Origin: Euglena gracilis
Taxonomy: Eukaryota; Euglenida; Euglenophyceae; Euglenales
Assembly: GCA_039621445.1 (NCBI GenBank)
Contig: CP154955.1
Span: forward strand, 4,645,284-4,709,283
Length of the DNA stretch: 64,000 nt
Direction: 5' to 3'
This document shows, one piece after another, positions 43,839 through 53,905 of this stretch (positions are counted from its first letter, which is position 1; every line of letters begins with the position of its first letter). A program made the translations under genes and the position numbers. The notes beneath the pieces were generated by a model. That model was not told the origin of the DNA. It ran no database searches and worked only from the letters and a program-made list of their open reading frames with translations.

Positions 43839-44890
43839 GTCGCGTCAGGCGTACAGAGGACATACGCCTCATTCAACTTAGAAGTGATGATGACCTTTGC
43901 ACCATTGTGCGCAGATTGCGGTCCTTACTTCCTCGTGCACAGCTCGTGAATTATATGTGCCAACACAAGTCCATGCCTGTCACTTTCAAGCATTTACAAA
44001 CCCTGTACTTACAGGTGGGTATATCGTACGATGGGAAAGGAGCAGACAAAGTGTTGAAACCCGGGGCAGAAAATGTTCTCAAATTTCAGTGCAGGAAAGG
44101 ATGTGGACAAAGGTACCCCTCAAACACTGCACGGAACGATCACGAAAAAATTTGTGCAACAATAACACAGCATTGCGCTTTATATGCGTGCCGCATGGGA
44201 TGTGGGCGGACATGGAAGAGGGATGCACATAGAAAATTGCATGAACCACATTGCAAAAGTTCCAACAATACAGCCAATGTAGGTGCGCGAGTAACAGCAC
44301 CGGAGGATGTTGACGTCAGCACTGTGGTGCAGGTATGTGTTCAAAACACATCCCACGCAAGTACAACAGACCAACTGCACGCTTCTATCACCACTTCCGA
44401 GTTAGGGACAGCATCAGATTGCATTCCAAAGGCGGTTACGACTATTTGGAAGGCGAAAGGGGATGGTTCTTGCTTTTTTTATTGCGTGCTAGGTTCAAAC
44501 GAGCCCAGGGATGCCATACAACTACGCCAAAGACTGGCCAGTTATATTGCTGCCCAATGGAATACCACTCTGCCAGGATTTGACATTCCCGTTGGGGATG
44601 TTCTGGTGGGGATTGGTCACCAGCGTGACCAGTATCTCACATCCCTCGTCAGCCACAACCATTGGGCCGAAGAGCCTGAGATAGTCTTGGTATGTCACAT
44701 GCTGGGCATCAGGATAAACGTTTTTTTGGAGGCAGGTGATTATTGGCGACTGTGTACACGATATGGGAATACAGGGCCGCTCCTTTCAGTGATTTATCAA
44801 CAAAATCCCCCACATTACGATGTCATCAGTCATCGTACTCCGGAGGAACATGAACGTCCGCAAAGCAAGAGGAGAAAAACAACGGTGTGA
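43541..44890 (+). CDS. Helitron helicase motifs V-VI, Cys/His knuckles and OTU protease
   Basis: Sensible reading begins near residue 57. Helicase motif V is FATTFHGVQCRTLDKIIL (63-80) and motif VI NAFYVGISRVR (93-103). Two knuckles follow: CRKGC with a later H and C (184-205), and CRMGC with H and C (217-238). The OTU-like cysteine protease starts at IWKAKGDGSCFFYC, with Cys311 as nucleophile, and ends with PPHYDVI, His425. OTU enzymes cleave ubiquitin-type chains; in Helitrons their role is unknown. The protein ends KRRKTTV followed by TGA (44888-44890), and the 90-bp minisatellite starts at once. The first 55 residues belong to another frame. Confidence 0.8.
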   Translation: MGNKCYRSRGYHRQCCSQHHKGRWKNHSFVFHPTGGKHRALRASFVQKKRHCDSDGTSFNLLFATTFHGVQCRTLDKIILCVDHPITPALSCNAFYVGISRVRRTEDIRLIQLRSDDDLCTIVRRLRSLLPRAQLVNYMCQHKSMPVTFKHLQTLYLQVGISYDGKGADKVLKPGAENVLKFQCRKGCGQRYPSNTARNDHEKICATITQHCALYACRMGCGRTWKRDAHRKLHEPHCKSSNNTANVGARVTAPEDVDVSTVVQVCVQNTSHASTTDQLHASITTSELGTASDCIPKAVTTIWKAKGDGSCFFYCVLGSNEPRDAIQLRQRLASYIAAQWNTTLPGFDIPVGDVLVGIGHQRDQYLTSLVSHNHWAEEPEIVLVCHMLGIRINVFLEAGDYWRLCTRYGNTGPLLSVIYQQNPPHYDVISHRTPEEHERPQSKRRKTTV

Positions 44891-47260
44891 GACAATGTGC
44901 ATGGCCAGAATTCCACTACCTACACATGGACATGTTACCAGAGTGCACGATGTGCATGGGCCAAGTGCGGGAGCTGCACCAGAGAAAGCAAATCCTATCA
45001 CTGTGGCCGGTTTTGCAATGCCTGCACATGACTGCACGATGTGCACCGGCCGAGTGCATGAGCTGCCCCCGGAGAAAGGAAATGTTGTGACCGTGGCCGG
45101 ATTTGCAATGCCTACAAATGAGTGCACCACGTGTACCGCGTGAGTGCAGGACCTACACCACGACAAAGGAAATGGCATGGCCGTTGCCACAATTGCAATG
45201 CCTGCACATGAGTGCACGATGTGCACCGGCTGAGAGCAGATGCTGCACCGGGAGAAAGGAAATGCCATTCCCCTCGCCACAATTGCAGTGCCTACACCTG
45301 AGTGCACAATGTGCACCGGGCGAGTGCAAGTGCTGCAGTGCTGCACCGGGAGAGAGGACATGTCCGTCCCGTGGCCAAATTCCAACCGCCTACATGGAAT
45401 TATCAGATGAGTGTACAATGTGCACCCACCAAGTGCAGGAGCTGCACCGAGAGAAAATAAATACCATGCGCATGGCCAAAATTCCACATCCTACACATGA
45501 GTGCACGACGTGCACCAGACGACTGCAGCACGTGCACCGGGACAAGCGAAATGTCATGCAGGACGTGCACCCGGAGAAAACAAACATTTTACCCTTGGCC
45601 AGATTTGCAATGCCTACACATGAGTGCACGATGTGCACCAAGCGAGTGCAGGAGCTGCACCCAGAGAAAGGGAATGTTATACCCCTGGCCGAATTTGCAA
45701 TGCCTACACATGAGTGCACAATGTCCACCCGGCGAGTGCAGGTGCTGCACCGGGAGAAAGGAAATGTCATGCCCATCGCCACAATGGCAATGCCTACACC
45801 TGAGTGCACAATGTGCACCCAACGAGTGCAGGAGCTGCACCGGGAGAAAGCGTATGTCATGCCCGTGGCCAAATTTCCAATACGTACACATCAGTGCACT
45901 ATGTGCACCGGCCGAGTGCAGGAGCTGCACCCGGAGAAAGGAAATGTTGTGACCGTGGCCGGATTTGCAATGCTTATGAATGAGTGCACCACGTGCACCG
46001 CGTGAGTGCAGCAGCTGCACCACGACGAACGAAGTGTCAGAGCAGTGGCCACAATTGCAATGCCTACACATGAGTGCACGATGTGCACCGGCCGAGTGCA
46101 CCTGGGAGAAAGGAAATGTCATGCCCATCGCCACAATGGCAATGCCTACACCTGAGTGCACAATGCGCACCCAACGAGTGCAGGAGCTGCACCGGGAGAA
46201 AGTGTATGTCATGCCTGTGGCCAAATTTCCAATACGTACACATCAGTCCACTATGTGCACCAGCCGAGTGCAGGAGCTGCACCCGGAGAAAGGAAATGTT
46301 GTGACCGTGGCCGGATTTGCAATGCCTATGAATGAGTGCACGTGCACCGCGTGACTGCAGGAGCTGCACCACGACGAACGAAGTGTCAGAGCAGTGGCCA
46401 CAATTGCAATGCCTACACATGAGTGCAGGATGTGCACCAGCCGAGTGCGCCTGGGAGAAAGGAAATGTCATTCCTCTGGACACAATTGCAGTGCCTACAC
46501 CTAAGTGCACGATGTGCACCGGGCGAGTGCAAGTGCTGCACCGGGAGAAAGGAGTGCACGATGTGCACCGGCCGAGTGCAGGAGCTGCACCGAGAGAGGA
46601 AGGAAGTGTCCTGCCCGTGGCAAAATTGCCACCGCCTACAAATGGAAATGTCACATATGTGCACCATGTGCACCGGCGAGTGCAGGAGCAAATACCTATG
46701 GCCAATTTTCTAACGGTTATTTATATATGCATGCACAATGCACCCCACGCGACTGTAGCAGTTGCACCACGAGAGAAGAAAACATATTCTCTACCCGCGA
46801 CCAGAATTCTAATGCCTATGCTTCAATGCACCATGTGCACTCAATGAGTGAAGGAGCTGCACCATCAGACAGGAAATCTCATGCCCGTTGCCAGATTTTC
46901 AATCCCTAAACATGAGTGCACGATGTGCACCTAGCGAGTGAAGGACCTACACCTGCAGAAAGGAAATGTTATGCCCCTGGCCGCATTTGCAACGCCTACA
47001 CATGAGTTCACAACGTGCCCCACGCGAGTGCAGGAGCTGCACCACGATAAAGAAATTTTACACCCGTGGCCAAAAATGCAATCTCTACACCTGAGTGCAC
47101 GATGTGCACCGGCCGAGTGCAGGAGCTGCACCCTCAAAAAGGAAATGTCATGCCCATTGCCAGATTTTCAATGCCCACACATGAGTGCACAATGTGCACC
47201 AGGCGACTGCAGGAGCGGGCACCAGAGAAAGGCAATGTCATGCCCGTGGCCAGAAATGTA
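44891..47260 (+). repeat. 90-bp codon-phased minisatellite, about 26 units
   Basis: Successive TGAGTGCAC words at 45621, 45711, 45801, 45891, 45981 and 46071 are exactly 90 bp apart; some other units vary. Each unit reads roughly CAATGCCTACACATGAGTGC, ACGATGTGCACCGGCCGAGT, GCAGGAGCTGCACCGGGAGA, AAGGAAATGTCATGCCCGTG, GCCAAATTTG. Since 90 is a multiple of three, frames stay open for up to 300 codons on + (HECTMCTGRVQELHREK, or Cys-rich CAPAECRSCTGRKE) and 233 on - (SSCTRPVHIVHSC). Some units have CGA changed to TGA, giving stops in the first frame. The start abuts the Helitron stop codon. It may be element 3' sequence rather than a gene. Confidence 0.9.
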
Positions 47261-47299
47261 GGCTGCATCCCAAGAGCCAAGAAACAAATCACGTTGCTA

Positions 47300-48085
47300 T
47301 GTTCATGTATCAATTGCACTGTTTGCTGACAATGTCCGTCAGAATGTTCTCAATGAAATCGTATTCTTCAGCAATCCATGGGGCAAATGCGAAAAATGGA
47401 CACTCCGGAAGTGTAAATACCTCTAACTCTAATCCTCCAATTTGGCCAATGGCAAACGTCGCCGGTACCCATGCCGACGGGAAAAGCCAGAGCCGCTTTT
47501 GCTAAAAACCCCTCCCTCCTAACCCCTCTCCCCACACTAATTCATCTCGCTAACTAACGCTAACACACCTAACCCTACCAACCCCAACAACTTTTCTCTG
47601 ACTGAACCCTCACCTGCAACAGAAGGCGAAACCATAAATTCTAACCCCTTGCCCACGGCAAGATAGCTAGGTAGGAAACCGCCCGCAACCGTGCGGGTCC
47701 CCGGTACCCATAGCCGGGGATACCCAAGCCGATGACATCCCATCATTGTCACCCCACTTCAGGGGCAACAATCCTGGGAGCGGTGCAAACTCGGGGTCAC
47801 CACGCCTGGGCCGCGTCAACTGTTCGGAGGCGTCCCGATTAATGACACCCCCTTTTTCGCTTTTTAACACCAAAAAAGAACATATGTAATTGTAATTATT
47901 ACGTATACCACAAAATAACTCAATCGTCTCTGTTTTTCCACGACGGCACCCTAACCCACTGCATTGTTCAATATGTGATCCTTGCACAATCATCTGGGCC
48001 GCAGGGCGCTGCAAGGCCGCGACGGGCCAAGTCGCCGGAGTCCAGGCATGCTTAGCTGGGCCAGGTGGTCTCCCAAAGAGCTCAG
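47300..48085. other. Highly structured, unidentified element (probably minus-strand)
   Basis: 47690-47730 holds two adjacent hairpins: CCCGCAACCGTGCGGG and CCCCGGTACCCATAGCCGGGG. CCCCACTTCAGGGG (47752-47765) is a third. 47463-47483 carries a related CGCCGGTACCCATGCCGACGG. 47517-47590 is CCTAACCC-like. On the minus strand a 115-codon frame (47667-48014) ends in MSSAWVSPAMGTGDPHGCG and a 71-codon frame (47537-47752) follows. The stacked short hairpins suggest a retroelement 5' untranslated region or structured RNA, but I cannot name it. Confidence 0.35.
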
Positions 48086-48292
48086 CTCTACGTCACACCC
48101 TGGTACATAATGGGGGGGGGTGGATGGCATTACAATTGCAATTGGCCATTTCTTGCTGAAGCTTGCATCACTCACTTGGGACCGGGTGACCAAGACCGTG
48201 TCCATATGTATGTCCCATGACACGGGGACATACAGGGTTTCAACCCTCAAGATACCCTTGCTGAAGGCGTTGTCACACACAACCATACCCTC

Positions 48293-48375
48293 ACCCCCCC
48301 CCTATTTGGCTAATGGCCGGGCTTCTTCGGACCCCCAATTAGCCAATGAGGGGGGGGGGGACAATTAGGGGGGGT
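48293..48375. repeat. C/G-capped foldback, copy 2 of the 16.35-kb sequence
   Basis: CCCCTATTTGGCTAATGGCC and AATTAGCCAATGAGGGGG with a CTTCTTCGGACC centre match 16346-16411 at all but a few positions, including the flanking C and G runs. Downstream is a short tandem of ATGGTTACCA / ATGCTTACC words (48418-48446). Confidence 0.8.
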
Positions 48376-48444
48376 TCGCTGAGCTCTTATCCCTTTATGG
48401 GTAAGAGCGAAGCTTACCAATGGTTACCAATGCTTACCAATGCT

Positions 48445-48768
48445 TACCCCCCTCCCCCCCCCCTCGGGGCCACCTCGGGAACCGGCGGATTATCACCATG
48501 ATCCCGGCCCCGTTCCCAAAATTTTTTTTTCAGTCGCAAGCGACTGGATTCCTAGTTTCCGAATCACCTGGGTTTGACCCTCAACTCCCCGCCACGCCCG
48601 AGTTATTCACGCGCGAAGGCGTCCAAACTGGGTAGGATTGGCCAACCCCCCTTTTTAACCCCCCCTCTGCCATTTTGGCCAAAAAAATGTCAATTTTCAA
48701 AATATCTCCAAAAGGAAGCAAAATCAAAGGAAATGTCCGGAGACCTAATTTGAAGCCCTTGGAACGCC
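48445..48768. other. No gene recognised
   Basis: C run, then unique sequence. Short open frames only. Confidence 0.35.
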
Positions 48769-48960
48769 CCATCTGCCGGGAGCTGGGGTATCTGGCTAGC
48801 CGCGGCTAGCCGCGGCTGGCTGGCTGGCAAAAAAAAGGAGGAGGTCTGGCCAGCCATGGCCAGCCACGGCTGGCTGGGGGGATTTAGAGGAGGAGGAGGT
48901 CTGGCTGGATTCTTTGTTGAGGATCTGAAAGAGGAGGAGGAGGTCTGGCTGGCCGTGGTT
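48769..48960. repeat. GGCTAGCC / GGAGGAGGTCTGGCTGG repeat, copy 1
   Basis: GCTAGCCGCGGCTAGCCGCG and GGCCAGCCATGGCCAGCCAC palindromic tandems alternate with AAAAAAGGAGGAGGTCTGGC. The same two components recur at 50685-50870. Confidence 0.75.
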
Positions 48961-49040
48961 TCCAAACATTCTGATCGCGGAAGGCAGCTGATTCCTAACT
49001 CATGTATCCCGCCCTCTTATATTTTATCCTTTTCAGCACA

Positions 49041-49196
49041 ATGCCTGGTGGAAGACCTGCACATGGTGTTTGGCATTACTTCGTGAAATATCACCTGTGT
49101 TATGGGCGCACTCGTGCTACTTGTAGTGAATGCGACGCAGAGATGATCCCCGTGGTCCAGCGGATGTGGAACCATGCAGATGTGCAGAGGAATTGA
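49041..49196 (+). CDS. BED zinc-finger fragment, probably from a hAT-type transposase
   Basis: 52 codons from an ATG placed after an acceptor-like CCTTTTCAGCACA. The protein starts MPGGRPAHGVWHYF and continues with ATCSEC, then 13 residues to MWNHADVQ. W-x2-F, then C-x2-C, then H fits a BED finger, the DNA-binding domain at the N-terminus of many hAT transposases, usually introduced by the same M-P-G-x-P-type start. A second Cys/His ligand after the last His is missing because the frame stops at TGA (49194-49196). No catalytic or dimerisation region is seen downstream, so it is a remnant or a single exon. Confidence 0.5.
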   Translation: MPGGRPAHGVWHYFVKYHLCYGRTRATCSECDAEMIPVVQRMWNHADVQRN

Positions 49197-49199
49197 TGC

Positions 49200-50680
49200 G
49201 TACTGGTATTGGAGCTGTGCATGTTGGTCGTACACTGAATCCCGGGCGAACGTGTCTGTCAAGGATATTTGCCGTGGTTATGTGGCCTCGAACGACATGA
49301 ACGATCCCGCCTCTCAGAGCCATCTGTGCATTCTGATGCAGTGGTTTTTTTTTCCAGACCGGGGGGACCCCTCACCCCCCCCCGACGGGTCCCTTACTAA
49401 AATTCCCATTCCAGTGACTCCAAGGAAAGCACCATCTCTTTTTTTCTATTTTTCTTATCTGGTGACGGAGATGACTTAAGTGCTGCGGGGGGGGAGGTGA
49501 AGTGAGCCCTGTGAACCGCAAGTTAATCTCGTCGTAGACAACTGTCTCTCCACTCCGCAGCTGGCCCATGCGCACTGATGAATCCGCAGGCACAGGTCGC
49601 AGAGAGCGGGCAGAAACCCGCAGCGTCAGCCACATAGAACTTTTCTCACGAGAAATGGGCCAACTGCGGGGGGGGGGGAGGGAGTAAAAATTTGTCACGT
49701 AACTTTCCCAAAAATTGAAGAGTAAAAATTTGTCACGGGCAGAAGGAGATATTCGGGGGGGAAGGAAAAACAGGAACTGATGTCGGGGGGGGGCGGGACT
49801 TTTGGGGGGTGGGGGGGGGGGGGGACTTTCTGGGGAGGGGAAAAACGACAGCTGAGTAGGCAAAAAAATGCAAATTATGCAAGTTGAATATTCCCCCCCT
49901 CTACATTCAGTCAAAAATGGGACTTGTTTTTGGGGTCTGAAACGAGAGGGAAAAAAAATCTCTGGGAATATGCTCGGCAAATTCTGAATCCTGATTGTTC
50001 CAAACGCATGGCCCAAGTCAATCTTCATCGGGATGGTGGTCAACTTGAAGGCAATGTGGCAGTCCAGCACGAAGGCATAACCACTGCGAATCTGATCAGT
50101 GTGGTTCAACGATGACCTGAGAAAAGGAACAAAGTGGCCGATTTGTCCATCTCTTGCACAGAATGGCACCAACCAGAAATATTTTTGAATCAAGACACAA
50201 TAAAGCCATACAGAAAAACATTGAAGAGAGGCTTACCTGGCCAGTGAAGTCTGAGAGTCTCCTCTTCCTCGGGGGGGGGGGGGGACACCACGGAAAAACT
50301 GCGCGAGGCAAAAAATTTTGAAAGGAAATTAAAGACCTCAGGAAAAAAGACCTAATACTAAAAAATGTCCACTTCCTGCGAGTGAACCGGGGAATTTTGT
50401 TTTTAATCCATACACTTCATGCAGTGATTTCTGCCAATCGTCCATGCTGTGTGGACATCGGCAGGGACAAATACAAGTTCCTTCTCGATGACTAAGATGA
50501 TGGAGCGCATTCAAGAGGTATGCCGGATACGGCGCAGGGGCTCGATCGTATTAACCTGAATTAAACGCGTGTTTTAAAACGACCCGTTTTTACCACAACC
50601 AACCCTGCACCCACGCGCAAAAAAATGCTTGCATTCCCAATCCTTCTGGTTGCGTCGTGCGGTCTTCGCCCTATATAATT
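49200..50680. other. No gene recognised
   Basis: The minus-strand frame 49372-50193 (273 codons) crosses long G runs at 49670-49830, and its proline-rich middle is an artefact. 49924-50115 (+) is open for 63 codons without motif. No convincing exon was found. Confidence 0.35.
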
Positions 50681-50684
50681 TTTG

Positions 50685-50870
50685 AAGCCACGAAAAAAAG
50701 GAGGAGGGGCCCCGGCCGCGGCCAGCCACGGCCAGCCGCGGCTGGCCGTGGCTGGTGGCTTGCAGAAAAGAGGAGGAGGAGGTCTGGCTGGTGGCTGGTG
50801 AAAAAAAGAGGAGGAGGAGGTCTGGCTGGTATCTGGCTGGCCGTGGGGACCCCAGCTCCCCGGTATTTTG
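50685..50870. repeat. GGCCGCGGCCAGCC / GGAGGAGGTCTGGCTGG repeat, copy 2
   Basis: GGCCGCGGCCAGCCACGGCC palindromic tandem followed by AAAGAGGAGGAGGAGGTCTG twice (50774 and 50806). Components as at 48769-48960. Confidence 0.75.
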
Positions 50871-51009
50871 ATTTCCCCACAACTCCCCGCCTGGCCCGAG
50901 ATACGGCCGTTTTCGGCCCGGATGGCCGTTTTGTACACTTTTCCCTCTGTTCGACTTATTCGACCACTATTCGACTATTCTACTTCCTCCTATATCTCCT
51001 ATATTTGTT

Positions 51010-51425
51010 ATATGTACCACCCCCCCCCCTAAATGACCCTATTAATGTTGCTTCAGGACCCCCAAAGGGTCATCTAGGGGGGGGGGGGTCATTTAGGGGG
51101 GGGATACTTTTCCCACTTGAAAAATTGCTCTGCCGTGGGCGTCCGTTTCACAGTACCATGAAGCAGACTACTCTTTCTTTTGTCGGGTCCGAATGCCCGA
51201 CTCCCGGGCTCAAGGGGCGGTGGTTGCGACCAGTTCCACGGCCGTGGATTTGGTTGCTGCTGGTGGGGCATGCAACGTCCGCTTCCAGCAGTGAGATGTC
51301 CTAAATTTCTCCTGCGTCGCATTCGGTGAAGGCTCCCTTATAGCAAAAAGTGCCCCCGCGCATAGATGACCCCCCAGGGGGGTCATCTAGGGGGGGGGAG
51401 GGTCATTTAGGGGGGGGGGTGGTTA
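51010..51425. repeat. Two C/G-capped foldbacks with AAATGACCC / GGGTCATCTAGGGG
   Basis: CCCCTAAATGACCC (51026) faces GGGTCATCTAGGGGG (51067) and GGTCATTTAGGGGGG (51088). A second set at 51365-51418 has GATGACCCCCCAGGGGGGTC, then TCATCTAGGGGG and GGTCATTTAGGGGGG. The 250 bp between contain a 48-codon frame starting MKQTTLSFVGSE (51161), whose QTTLSFV resembles a PCNA-binding box; support is too thin to call a gene. Confidence 0.65.
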
Positions 51426-51544
51426 TGAAAGGCTTTTCAGGGAAAAGACGCTTGCGATGCTTGATATCCACCAAGGCTGCATTAGATTTTGATGGAGCAA
51501 CGGCGGGGGGGGGGGACGCGGGGGAGACGCCATATTTGGGATGG

Positions 51545-51700
51545 TAAAATTAGGAATTTGCCGAGAGAAAATCTTAGCCAAATTAGGATTCTACCACAAC
51601 AAATTAGGACAAACCCACCCCAAATTAGGAATCACCCACACCAAGTTAGGAATCACCCACACCAAATTAGGAATCACCAACCTCAAATTTGCCTGAAATT
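51545..51700. repeat. AAATTAGGAATCACCCACACC tandem
   Basis: At least six units of about 21-24 bp (AAATTAGGAATCACCCACAC and variants), clearest at 51620-51690. Reverse orientation relatives are at 52395-52720 and 55690-55900. Confidence 0.75.
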
Positions 51701-52335
51701 ATGAATCGGCCTCCTGAATTTGGCTATCTCGAGAACAAAATTTTGGTTCCAAAGTGGGACGCGGGGGGACACGGGGGAGACACCCCCAAAACTGACAAAA
51801 ATAGAAAGATGACTTAGAACTTGGCTCCAGAACAAAATTTTAAAGTGATCCTTGAACTTCACTTCAAACTCAACTTCCATCTTCCGATTCTCTTTTTGAA
51901 TAAAAAACGGTTTTAAAACGGTTTTTTGTTTTAAAAAAGGGTGTTTTTTTTAAAAAAAACACTAGAAACAGGGAAAAAGCCCGTTTTAAACAACTTGTTT
52001 AAAAACAACCCGGGAACCTTGCCCCCCCCCCGTCCCAGATTTTGGCCGGGCACATTTTTTGGTCGACCAAAAGAAAATTACATACAAATTTGGGTTATGG
52101 CAAAGAAAACATGCGGGGGTAATTGGGCCATGGTTCCCCCCCCCCCCCGCGTTCCCCCTGCGTCCCCCCGCATCCCCCCCCACGTCCAGAACCACCCCCC
52201 TTACGGACTGCGAAGCTGCAGAGATGAAAAAGACCTTTTTTCTTAAAAAGAACATTTCAAAAAAAAATTCCCCCAAACCCGCCATGACGTTTTTTTTTAA
52301 TTTTTTTAAAAAAAAAGTTTTTTTTGTGGGGGAGC
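51700..52335. other. No gene recognised
   Basis: T- and A-run-rich sequence with C runs near 52021 and 52140. No open frame of interest. Confidence 0.35.
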
Positions 52336-52725
52336 ACACGGCTGGCCGACGGCTGGCCGACGGCGTGGCGGAAGCCGGGTCCTGTCGTTGAGCTTTTGTT
52401 GAGTTGCAAATGCCTAATTTGGTGTGCCTGTTCTAAATTTTGGAAGGCAAATTCCTAATTTAGTGTGCCAATTCCTATTTTTGAGGTACAAATTCCTATT
52501 TTCATGTGTATATTCCTAATTTTGAGTGGCAAATGCCTAATTTTGGGTGTAAAGTGCAGATATTTTGAGTGGTAATCCCAAGTTTGGTGTGCCAATGCCT
52601 TCTTTTGAGTGGTAAATTCCTAATTAGTGAAAAGGTTCCTTATTTTGAGGGGATTTGGTGGGCCAATTCCTAATTTTGAGTGATTAATGCCTAAGTTGGG
52701 GTGCAAAGCCCTACAAGAGGGGTTG
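52336..52725. repeat. GGCTGGCCGAC tandem followed by CCTAATTTTGAGTGG array
   Basis: CACACGGCTGGCCGACGGC repeats at 52338-52366, then GCGTGGCGGAAGCCGGGTC. From about 52400 a degenerate tandem of GCAAATTCCTAATTTTGAGT (about 20-24 bp) runs for 320 bp. The same two parts follow each other at 55620-55900 and 55995-56110. Confidence 0.75.
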
Positions 52726-53330
52726 CTTTGGGCAATTTTTAGTCACTTGAAACCGTTCCACACAAAATTTCAGCATTTTTCCGTCCATAACAGGTAATTT
52801 TTGTCAGTTTGTGGAAAATGGACCATCAACTGAACAATTTTTAGTCATTCATAATTTTTGCAAAATTCCTTCACAATGACTATGGAATGACCCCAAAATC
52901 GACTGAAATGGTCAAAATTGGTCAAAAAAGTCCCAAAATTGGCAAAATTGATAAAAATTGACGAAAAATGACTTCAAATGGGCAAAAATGCAGCCTCCAC
53001 GAACAATGAACATGACCTTGACAGGGGATTGGCGGCGAAATTATTTTTGTATTGTCGAGCTATGGCTCGGGTCATTTTCCTATGAGTCACACGGCTGGCC
53101 GACGGCTGGCCGACGGCGTGCTCCCCCTGTTATTAAAAAAACATGTTTTTTTGTTTAAAAAAAAACAGGCCGTCAACCTTGTTGGTTGCCCTTGGTTGTG
53201 GGACGGTCGATGTCAAAAAACGTTCACCCGTGCAAATTAGGAGGTGAAAAAACCTATATCTATATACCTATACCTATATCTTCCTATATCCTTATATCCC
53301 TATATTCAACCAAGGAGCCCTGCAAGGAGC
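52726..53330. repeat. A/T-rich sequence with a further GGCTGGCCGAC copy
   Basis: Contains AAAATTGGCAAAATTGATAA-type drift repeats (52890-52990), one GGCTGGCCGACGGCTGGCCG block (53091-53120), and a CTATATC microsatellite (53252-53310). No gene recognised. Confidence 0.5.
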
Positions 53331-53394
53331 TCTTGCATGCGTTGCATTATTGAATTATATTGTCGAGTGTGACAGGGTGACGCAGGGTTCCACA

Positions 53395-53905
53395 CCCGCC
53401 TCCCCTCCACTTGCAACCCCCCCCTCCCCTTGTGTGTCTCTCCACCATACCCCAAATGGAGGCTAGGCGCGCCGCCCCGGGGGGTCCGGGACCCCCCCCT
53501 CCCCCCCCCCCTGCGCGGCCGCCCGCGCGGCCGCTCGCCCCCCCACTGGACCCCCCCCTCCCCCCACTGTGCCTACCATAGCCAAGAAAAAAAAATTGTG
53601 AAAAATCGCGACTTTTTTGAGGCCCAAAAATGACCAAAAATGGCCATTTTCGGACATAAAATGGCAAATTTGGGGGGCGCGCTCTGCGCGCGGCCAAAAA
53701 AGCCCTTTTTTGGTCAAAAATGGCCCAGAAATGGCAAAAAATGACCACTTTTGGACCCGAAAATCACCGATTTTAGGATGCGCGCCGCCCGCGCGGCCGC
53801 CCTCGGACCCCTCGGCACTCCCACTCCCCACCCTCCCCCCCCCCCCGCGCGACCGCTCGCCCCCCCCCCCGGCCCCCCCCACCCCCCGCCGTGCCTAGCC
53901 TCCCA
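53395..53905. other. G/C-run and CGCGCGGCC-rich block, no gene
   Basis: C runs and GCGCGCGGCC words alternate with AAAAATGGCCA-type A-rich sequence. Long proline- or glycine-rich frames on both strands (for example 53463-53882 -) are composition artefacts. Confidence 0.5.

Larger units (their letters stand above)
36685..47300 (+). mobile_element. Autonomous-type Helitron (rolling-circle transposon), inactivated
   Basis: One long coding region on the + strand shows the Helitron set in order: C2H2 fingers, Cys-rich N-terminal region, HUH Rep nuclease with two tyrosines, Pif1-type SF1 helicase, Cys/His knuckles and an OTU protease. It is interrupted by frame changes near 37560, 39850, 42280, 42925 and 43690 and by stops at 39021 (TAA) and 42972 (TGA). 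A 90-bp minisatellite follows the last stop codon and probably belongs to the element. I could not identify the 5' TC and 3' CTRR-hairpin termini, so the limits given are only the coding start and the minisatellite end. The continued domain order with few breaks suggests fairly recent inactivation or sequence errors. Confidence 0.85.

Noticed and set aside
45103-46705. 300-codon + and 211-213-codon - Cys-rich proteins
   Set aside because: All come from the 90-bp repeat, which is open in several phases; some units carry stops, and frames disagree between units. Kept as a repeat, with the coding idea left as a finding.
49372-50193. 273-codon minus-strand proline-rich protein
   Set aside because: Its core translates long G runs; no motif outside them.
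51161-51304. Small gene with PCNA-binding box (QTTLSFV)
   Set aside because: A single seven-residue match in a 48-codon frame between two foldbacks; no second line of evidence.
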